The position numbers and the translations under genes were made by a program. This document shows, piece after piece, positions 34,579 through 40,164 of a stretch of DNA of 40,164 bases (positions are counted from its first letter, which is position 1; every line of letters begins with the position of its first letter). The notes under the pieces were generated by a model. That model worked only from the letters and a program-made list of their open reading frames with translations. It made no database searches and was not told where the DNA came from. This DNA comes from Syntrophomonadaceae bacterium (GTDB lineage Bacteria; Bacillota; Syntrophomonadia; Syntrophomonadales; Syntrophomonadaceae): positions 1 through 40,164 of the forward strand of contig JAAZFJ010000037.1 in assembly GCA_012511795.1 (NCBI GenBank), read 5' to 3'.

Positions 34579-36060
34579 GTGATCCTAAGCGAGTTGCTGC
34601 AAGGAATTGATGGAATAGAAGTGGCAGGTGATACCAGCCTTAATATTACAGGTATTCACTATGATTCAAGGAAGATCAAACCTGGAGACTTATTTATCTG
34701 CGTAAGCGGGCTTAATACCGATGGCCATAAATATATCAGCGATGCTGTAAAAAATGGTGCTATTGCCATAGTCGTCGAAAAAGAGAGTTATTTTTCAGAA
34801 GGGATCACTTATATCAAGGTCAATAACAGCCGTCAGGTCATGCCCTGTTTGGCAGCCAATTTTTATGGTCATCCTTCCCGGAAATTAAGGGTTATAGGGG
34901 TAACAGGCACCAATGGCAAGACGACTGTGACACATCTGATAAAAGCCATTCTTGAAGAAAACTGCCGCAAAACTTCAATAATAGGAACATTATATGCCAA
35001 AGTGGGAGAAACTAAAAAAGAATTTGGTCATACTACGCCTGAGTCCCTGGAACTGGAGGAATTTATCAGCCTGGGTCTTGAACAGGGAAGCAGTCATCTG
35101 GTTATGGAGGTATCATCACATGCGTTGGATCTGCACAGGGTAGACCAAATCGATTTCGATATCGCTATATTTACCAACCTGACCCAGGATCATCTGGATT
35201 ACCATACTGATATGGACCGTTATAAAAATGCCAAACTTAAATTGTTTGGTATGATCAGAAAAAAAGAAAATGGGTTTGGTGTTATTAATATTGATGATAA
35301 ATGGTCATCATTTTTTGTTAAAGGAACTGGAAATAACTGTCTGACTTATGGGGTCATCAATCAGGCTGATGTTACGGCTTGTAATATAAAAACCGGTTTA
35401 AAGGGCAGTAGTTTTACGGTAAAATATCAGGGGAATTCATGGGATTTTAAAATTAATCTGATCGGCATGTTTAGTATTTACAATGCTTTAGCTGCCATTA
35501 GTTTTGCTCTTGGTGAAAAGATCAAGCCTGAAGTTATTAAATCAGCTCTGGAAAAAGTAGCCGGAGTACCAGGCAGATTTGAAACACTCAATTGTGGGCA
35601 GGATTTTTCAGTGGTGGTGGATTATGCCCACACACCGGATGGTTTGGAGAATATCCTTAAAACCGGAAGGGAAGTCGTGGAAAATCGTTTGATCACTGTA
35701 TTTGGATGCGGCGGGGACCGTGACCGGACCAAAAGGCCTTTAATGGGGGAAATCGCCGGCCGTTACAGTGATTTTTGTGTAGTTACATCTGATAATCCCC
35801 GCAGTGAAGAACCGGAGGCGATCATTAATGATATTGTCCCTGGACTTGATAAAGTTGAGAAAAGTCGTTACGCAATTATAGCTGACCGCCGGGAAGCCAT
35901 AAAACATGCCATCTTTTTGGCCAGAAAGGGCGATTTGGTTATCATTGCCGGGAAAGGACATGAAACTTATCAGTTGGTAAAAGGACAGGTGCTGGATTTC
36001 GATGATCGAAAAGTTGCAGCAGAGGTTATAAAGGAGAAAATAGCAATTGATAAATCTTAA
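34579..36060 (+). CDS. murE: UDP-MurNAc-tripeptide synthetase, meso-DAP type
   Basis: A ligase of about 493 residues that adds the third amino acid to the peptidoglycan stem peptide. The ATP loop is GVTGTNGKTTVTHLIK near residue 110, HTTPESLELEEF is the substrate region, and TSDNPRSEEP near 403 contains the DNPR motif that marks meso-diaminopimelate specificity. The host wall is therefore predicted to be meso-DAP type. The GTG start at 34579 is chosen over the ATG at 34516 because AAAGGAGGAG ends five bases upstream and the longer version would overlap the ftsI tail. Its 3' end overlaps murF by 14 bases. Confidence 0.96.
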   Translation: MILSELLQGIDGIEVAGDTSLNITGIHYDSRKIKPGDLFICVSGLNTDGHKYISDAVKNGAIAIVVEKESYFSEGITYIKVNNSRQVMPCLAANFYGHPSRKLRVIGVTGTNGKTTVTHLIKAILEENCRKTSIIGTLYAKVGETKKEFGHTTPESLELEEFISLGLEQGSSHLVMEVSSHALDLHRVDQIDFDIAIFTNLTQDHLDYHTDMDRYKNAKLKLFGMIRKKENGFGVINIDDKWSSFFVKGTGNNCLTYGVINQADVTACNIKTGLKGSSFTVKYQGNSWDFKINLIGMFSIYNALAAISFALGEKIKPEVIKSALEKVAGVPGRFETLNCGQDFSVVVDYAHTPDGLENILKTGREVVENRLITVFGCGGDRDRTKRPLMGEIAGRYSDFCVVTSDNPRSEEPEAIINDIVPGLDKVEKSRYAIIADRREAIKHAIFLARKGDLVIIAGKGHETYQLVKGQVLDFDDRKVAAEVIKEKIAIDKS

Positions 36061-37420
36061 CATAGATTATTTATGTAAGGCAGTAAATGGACAATTGATT
36101 AATGGTCAGGAAGATGGCGGATTCTGCGGCATAACTACTGATTCACGCTCAGTAAAACCAGGCCAGGTTTATTTTGCCATACAAGGTGAAAAACACGACG
36201 GTCACCAGTTTGTAGGTCACGCTTTTCAAAATGGTGCCGTGGCTGCAGTCGTAAAAAGAGAAGTAAATCATGATTTTAAGAAGCCGTTGATACTGGTTGA
36301 TGATACAATCAGAGCTTTACAGATGTTGGCCAAAGAATATCGCTTAGGTTTCAAAATGCCACTTATTGCTGTGACCGGCAGTGTAGGCAAGACTACTACC
36401 AAAGAGATTTTAGCACAATGTCTTGAAAGTTCTTTCATTACTTTAAAAACCAAAGGCAATTTCAATAATGATATCGGACTTCCTTTGACTTTATTGAATA
36501 TTGAAGCAAATCATCAAATAGCAGTTGTAGAATTAGCAATGAGAGCCCCTGGCGAAATTAAACGGCTGGCGGAATTAGCACGGCCTACTGCAGCGATCAT
36601 AACCAATGTTGAACCAGTCCATTTAGAAACAATGCATACCCTGGAGAATATTGCTCAGGCAAAATGTGAAGTATTATCAGTTTTATCTAGCAAAGATTTT
36701 GCAGTAATAAATGGAGATAATGAGGTTTTAATCAAAGCAGCACAGGAGTATGATTGTATAAAATATACCTTTGGCTATGATGTAACATGTGACTTCAGAA
36801 TCATGGAGGTTGATGTTAGTCATGAAGATATGAATATTAAGGCGGATTTCTGCGGGCAGGACATAAATATTGTTTTCCCCCTGCCGGCTGCTAAAATTGC
36901 AGGCAATGTGGTTGCCGCCGCTGCGGTTTGTTATCTATCAGGATTGGATATGAAAATCGTCACAAAGAGCCTAAAAAATTACCAACCAAGCGGAAACCGT
37001 TTAAATATAGTCAAACTAAAAGCAGGCGGGGTCCTGATAAATGATACTTATAATGCCAATCCCGCATCCATGTGTGCAGCCCTGGAAACAAGCAGGCAGC
37101 TGCATCAGAAAGGTAAATTCATTGCGATCCTGGGGGATATGTTTGAACTGGGTGATTATGAAAGGGAAGGCCATTTAAAAGTGGGAAACAAAGCGGCAGA
37201 GACCGGGGTGGATGTACTCATTACCATCGGAAAAAGTGCCTTTATTATTGCTGAAGGTGCAGAATCAGCAGGTATGCCGCGTGATAGGATTTATTCTTTT
37301 GCTGATAAAAAAACTGCCATTGGCTTAATCAGGCAGGTACTGACCAGAGAGGATACGATCCTTGTAAAGGCTTCACGGGGGATGGAACTGGAGGAGATTA
37401 TCCGTGGAGTTGATTTATAA
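36047..37420 (+). CDS. murF: UDP-MurNAc-tripeptide-D-Ala-D-Ala ligase
   Basis: A 457-residue cytoplasmic ATP-dependent ligase adding D-Ala-D-Ala to the stem peptide. The P-loop region reads AVTGSVGKTTTKEIL near residue 108, NDTYNANPASM near 327 and GDMFELG near 363. The TTG start at 36047 lies inside murE and is supported by AAGGAG at 36031-36036; the N-terminus MINLNIDYLCKAVNGQL fits the family. Confidence 0.96.
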   Translation: MINLNIDYLCKAVNGQLINGQEDGGFCGITTDSRSVKPGQVYFAIQGEKHDGHQFVGHAFQNGAVAAVVKREVNHDFKKPLILVDDTIRALQMLAKEYRLGFKMPLIAVTGSVGKTTTKEILAQCLESSFITLKTKGNFNNDIGLPLTLLNIEANHQIAVVELAMRAPGEIKRLAELARPTAAIITNVEPVHLETMHTLENIAQAKCEVLSVLSSKDFAVINGDNEVLIKAAQEYDCIKYTFGYDVTCDFRIMEVDVSHEDMNIKADFCGQDINIVFPLPAAKIAGNVVAAAAVCYLSGLDMKIVTKSLKNYQPSGNRLNIVKLKAGGVLINDTYNANPASMCAALETSRQLHQKGKFIAILGDMFELGDYEREGHLKVGNKAAETGVDVLITIGKSAFIIAEGAESAGMPRDRIYSFADKKTAIGLIRQVLTREDTILVKASRGMELEEIIRGVDL

Positions 37421-37446
37421 CTGACTATTTCAGGAGGCATCTTAGA

Positions 37447-38433
37447 ATGCAGGAATATTTTAATGCTGTGATCATTTCAGTAGTAATTGCTGCAATAATA
37501 TGTATCGTCCTAGGGCCTTTCATGATCCCTTATCTGACCAGGCTGAAAATAGGACAAAATATTCGGGAAGACGGGCCGCAAAGGCATCTTGCCAAAGCTG
37601 GTACACCGACCATGGGTGGAATTTTGATCATTACAGCGGTGATGGTGACGGTTTTTATTATGGCCGGCAGCAGTGAGAAAGCACTTGCAGCTGTTCTGGT
37701 CATGTTAGCTTTTGGGGGGATCGGATTTTGGGATGACTACATAAAAGTTGTCTTAAAACGGTCCTTGGGTTTAAGGGCTCGTGAAAAAATAGGGTTACAA
37801 CTGTTAGCCGGACTTTTATTCGGCTTGCTCTTGATTTATTATTTTCATCGGGGCACCGGGATTCTTATCCCATTCAGCGGGATGGAATTGGATTTGGGAA
37901 AATGGTATATTCCATTTCTGATCATTGTTCTAATCGCTACTGCCAATAGTGTAAACCTGACAGATGGATTGGATGGTTTAGCTGCTGGCGTGACAGTGTT
38001 TACTGCGATCGCACTGGGAGTTATTTCGCTTTTGCTTAAACAGTATTCTCTGGCGATTTTTTGCGCTGCATTGTGCGGGGCATGTATTGGCTTTTTATTT
38101 TTTAATCGGTATCCGGCCCGGGTTTTTATGGGTGATACCGGATCAATGGCTCTGGGCGGAGCAATTGCTGCAGTTGCTGCACTGACAAAAACGGAATTGA
38201 TTTTGATAATAATAGGCGGAATATTTGTGATTGAAGCCTTAAGTGTTATTTTGCAGGTTATATCTTACCAGGCCACACGAAGAAGAATTTTTTTAATGAG
38301 TCCTTTGCACCATCATTTTGAATTGAAAGGCTGGTCAGAAACCAAAGTAGTAAAATGGTTCTGGTTCATGGCTTTTATTTTTATGCTGTTAGGAATCATT
38401 GCATTTTTAATTACGAGAATGGAAGTGGGTTAG
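37447..38433 (+). CDS. mraY: Phospho-MurNAc-pentapeptide translocase
   Basis: A 328-residue integral membrane enzyme that makes lipid I from UDP-MurNAc-pentapeptide and undecaprenyl phosphate. About ten transmembrane helices are visible, with the family signatures GGIGFWDDYIKVV, NLTDGLDGLAAG near residue 176, FMGDTGSMALGG near 228 and PLHHHFELKGWSETKVV near 284. ATG 37447 has CAGGAGGC upstream. The stop codon is followed immediately by the murD start. Confidence 0.97.
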   Translation: MQEYFNAVIISVVIAAIICIVLGPFMIPYLTRLKIGQNIREDGPQRHLAKAGTPTMGGILIITAVMVTVFIMAGSSEKALAAVLVMLAFGGIGFWDDYIKVVLKRSLGLRAREKIGLQLLAGLLFGLLLIYYFHRGTGILIPFSGMELDLGKWYIPFLIIVLIATANSVNLTDGLDGLAAGVTVFTAIALGVISLLLKQYSLAIFCAALCGACIGFLFFNRYPARVFMGDTGSMALGGAIAAVAALTKTELILIIIGGIFVIEALSVILQVISYQATRRRIFLMSPLHHHFELKGWSETKVVKWFWFMAFIFMLLGIIAFLITRMEVG

Positions 38434-39801
38434 TTGGATTTTAAAAATAAAAAAGTACTGGTGATCGGTGCAGGGATAAGCGGGAGATCTGCGATTGAAG
38501 TACTGCTGCCAAGAGGAGCTGAAGTATCAGTTTGTGATAAAAAAGACCGGGAGGAATTATTGCACTGTATACCAGAGAATCTGGCCAGCAGAATAAAAAT
38601 ATTTGATTTTTACCCTGAAGTGAGAAAAGGTGATTTTGACCTATTAGTATTAAGTCCGGGGGTAAAACTTGATATACCTCCTGTTATACAGGCAATAAAC
38701 CTTAAGATACCGGTAATCGGGGAAGTAGAACTGGCATATCTTATTAAATCACCACAAACTGAAATTTATGCAATAACCGGTACCAATGGCAAAACTACTA
38801 CCACAACACTTTTACATGAAATTTTAACTGCTGCAGGGAAGCCATCAATAGCCGGAGGAAATATTGGGGTAGCACTTACCTCCCTGGTGGGAAAAAAGCC
38901 CACTGGGATAATATCGGCGGAAATTTCCAGTTTTCAGTTGGAAACGATCAATACTTTCAGACCCCATATTTGCGGTCTGCTAAATATTACTCCGGATCAT
39001 ATGGACCGCCATAAGACAATGGAAAACTATATTGAGACCAAAGCAAAGATTTTCAGCAATCAAAAGGCCGAAGACTTTGCTGTTTTTAATTACGAAGACC
39101 TGACGGTCAGAGAATTAAGCAGCCAATGCCCGGGGCAGGTAATCTTTTTCTCTACTGAAAGAGAATTAGAATCAGGAGCTTTTATAAAAGATCAGACTAT
39201 TAAGATCAGACTAGATAATCAGGAACAATCTATTTGCCGCTTAGATGAAACATTGCTACGTGGCAAACATAACCAGGAAAATATTCTATGTGCTGTAGCT
39301 ATGGCATCAGCAGCGAAAATCGAACCGGAGTATATTGCCGCCACCCTGAAAGCTTTTGCCGGGGTACGCCATCGCATGGAAGAAGTCATGACGGTGGGTG
39401 GTGTATTATACATAAATGATTCAAAAGGAACCAATCCGGAATCATCTATTAAAGCCATTGAATGTTTTGACAACCCTATTGTGCTTATTGCAGGAGGCAG
39501 AAATAAAGGATCGAAATTCGATTTCTTGGCCAAGTCTGTCAAAAGCAGGGTGAAAGATTTGATCTTGTTAGGGGAAGCGAAGGATGAGATAAAGACTTCA
39601 GTCATGACCGCTGGTTTTAAGAATATACATGAGGTAGAAGACTTGCCGGAAGCCGTAGTGAAAGCCAGTAAACTGGCGGAAAAAGGAGATGTTGTCTTAC
39701 TTTCTCCTGCATGTGCCAGTTGGGATATGTTTGACAATTACGAACAGCGGGGCGATATGTTTTGTGATATCGTACACACTTTAATTGATATTGAAAAATA
39801 G
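38434..39801 (+). CDS. murD: UDP-MurNAc-L-alanine:D-glutamate ligase
   Basis: A 455-residue ligase adding D-Glu to UDP-MurNAc-L-Ala. An N-terminal GAGISGRSAIEVL nucleotide-type fold is followed by ITGTNGKTTTTTLLHEIL near residue 112, LNITPDHMDRH near 183 and NDSKGTNPESS near 328. It starts at TTG 38434 directly after the mraY stop; only a weak GAAGTGGG precedes it, so translation probably depends on coupling to mraY. Confidence 0.95.
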   Translation: MDFKNKKVLVIGAGISGRSAIEVLLPRGAEVSVCDKKDREELLHCIPENLASRIKIFDFYPEVRKGDFDLLVLSPGVKLDIPPVIQAINLKIPVIGEVELAYLIKSPQTEIYAITGTNGKTTTTTLLHEILTAAGKPSIAGGNIGVALTSLVGKKPTGIISAEISSFQLETINTFRPHICGLLNITPDHMDRHKTMENYIETKAKIFSNQKAEDFAVFNYEDLTVRELSSQCPGQVIFFSTERELESGAFIKDQTIKIRLDNQEQSICRLDETLLRGKHNQENILCAVAMASAAKIEPEYIAATLKAFAGVRHRMEEVMTVGGVLYINDSKGTNPESSIKAIECFDNPIVLIAGGRNKGSKFDFLAKSVKSRVKDLILLGEAKDEIKTSVMTAGFKNIHEVEDLPEAVVKASKLAEKGDVVLLSPACASWDMFDNYEQRGDMFCDIVHTLIDIEK

Positions 39802-39924
39802 TTTACTGATAGGGATAAAAGATCCTGATTATAAGATGCCTTAGGAGAAGGTATATTGGCGTCATGAAAGCAAAACTTACTAAATCAATAATAAGAATCA
39901 ATATAATAAAAGGGGGTTTAGGAA

Positions 39925-40164
39925 GTGAGGCTTAAAAAGGGACCTCCGGACTTTATCCTGTTTATCACGACTCTTGCCCTGATTGGAATTGGACTGGTCA
40001 TGGTTTTTAGTTCCAGTGCAGTGACCTCAAGTGTAAATTATGATGATGCCTACTACTATTTCAAGCGTCAGTTGCTTTGGGCTATAGTCGGCATATTTAC
40101 TATGATCGTGGTTATGAAAATTAATTATGCCAAACTTAAGGAATTATCTCTGCCTATTATGGTC
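39925..40164 (+). CDS. ftsW: FtsW/SpoVE-family SEDS glycosyltransferase (partial, cut by right edge)
   Basis: The first 80 residues of a SEDS-family polytopic protein are visible. After a short basic cytoplasmic segment, helix 1 spans ILFITTLALIGIGLVMVFSSS, followed by a periplasmic AVTSSVNYDDAYYYFKRQLLW loop characteristic of FtsW/SpoVE/RodA, and helix 2. These polymerise glycan at the septum with the class B PBP. The start is GTG 39925 after a purine-rich AAGGGGG. Position after murD is normal for ftsW or spoVE; the remainder lies outside the window. Confidence 0.9.
   Translation, partial: MRLKKGPPDFILFITTLALIGIGLVMVFSSSAVTSSVNYDDAYYYFKRQLLWAIVGIFTMIVVMKINYAKLKELSLPIMV

Noticed and set aside
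39864-39935. Small ORF (about 23 codons) between murD and ftsW
   Set aside because: Its nearest GGAG is about 16 bases away, it overlaps the ftsW start and has no recognisable features; not supported as a gene.

Overview
The window looks like a chromosomal segment of a low-to-moderate GC, anaerobic Firmicute of the class Clostridia. Evidence for this is a selenocysteine-containing exported formate dehydrogenase, a T-box leader, Firmicutes-type gene order (recJ-relA-dtd...hisS-aspS-6S RNA-tcdA), HemZ, a RecJ with a long C-terminal extension, strong AGGAGG ribosome binding sites, and a mraZ-led dcw cluster with a DNPR-type (meso-DAP) MurE and a PASTA-bearing PBP. I cannot name the genus from sequence alone; a Syntrophomonas- or Peptococcaceae-like anaerobe would fit. 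I see no phage, insertion sequence, tRNA, rRNA or CRISPR array.

Region 1 (1-9.9 kb) is a molybdo/tungsto-enzyme island. On the minus strand are fdhA (one gene read through an in-frame UGA as selenocysteine), fdhB and the first codons of a third subunit that runs off the left edge. Next come three different MoeA-family molybdopterin molybdenumtransferases: one on the minus strand fused to a periplasmic-binding-protein-like domain, and two on the plus strand in a divergent operon. A minus-strand two-P-loop ATPase closes the region, its stop codon overlapping that of the last moeA.

Region 2 (10.1-23.9 kb) is a plus-strand housekeeping block: recJ, bifunctional rel (RFKD motif), dtd and an MBL-fold hydrolase; then a phenylalanine module (aroF-pheA) behind a T-box leader with a UUC (Phe) specifier and two successive antiterminator/terminator units; then hemZ, hisS, aspS (His31, suggesting a non-discriminating enzyme), a 6S RNA gene and tcdA.

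Region 3 (23.9-30.3 kb) is accessory: a phenylacetate-CoA ligase homologue with a tandem ACT-domain protein; a three-gene set of envelope proteins of unknown function (multi-pass membrane protein, 638-residue exported protein with Gly/Leu-rich helical repeats, and a stalk-domain protein with a PVEE repeat) ending in a clear terminator; and a PHP-domain phosphoesterase.

Region 4 (30.4-40.2 kb) is the dcw cluster, mraZ-rsmH-ftsL-ftsI-murE-murF-mraY-murD-ftsW (ftsW cut by the right edge), preceded by three 10-bp direct repeats that match a MraZ operator. Many genes in regions 2 and 4 overlap by a few bases, and several use GTG or TTG starts that the ribosome binding site position supports.

The observations most worth following up are the partially duplicated Phe T-box, the three-MoeA locus with a MoeA-PBP fusion next to a Sec-FDH, the two-P-loop ATPase with a degenerate second Walker A, the unknown three-gene envelope cluster, and an alternative fold in the 6S RNA.
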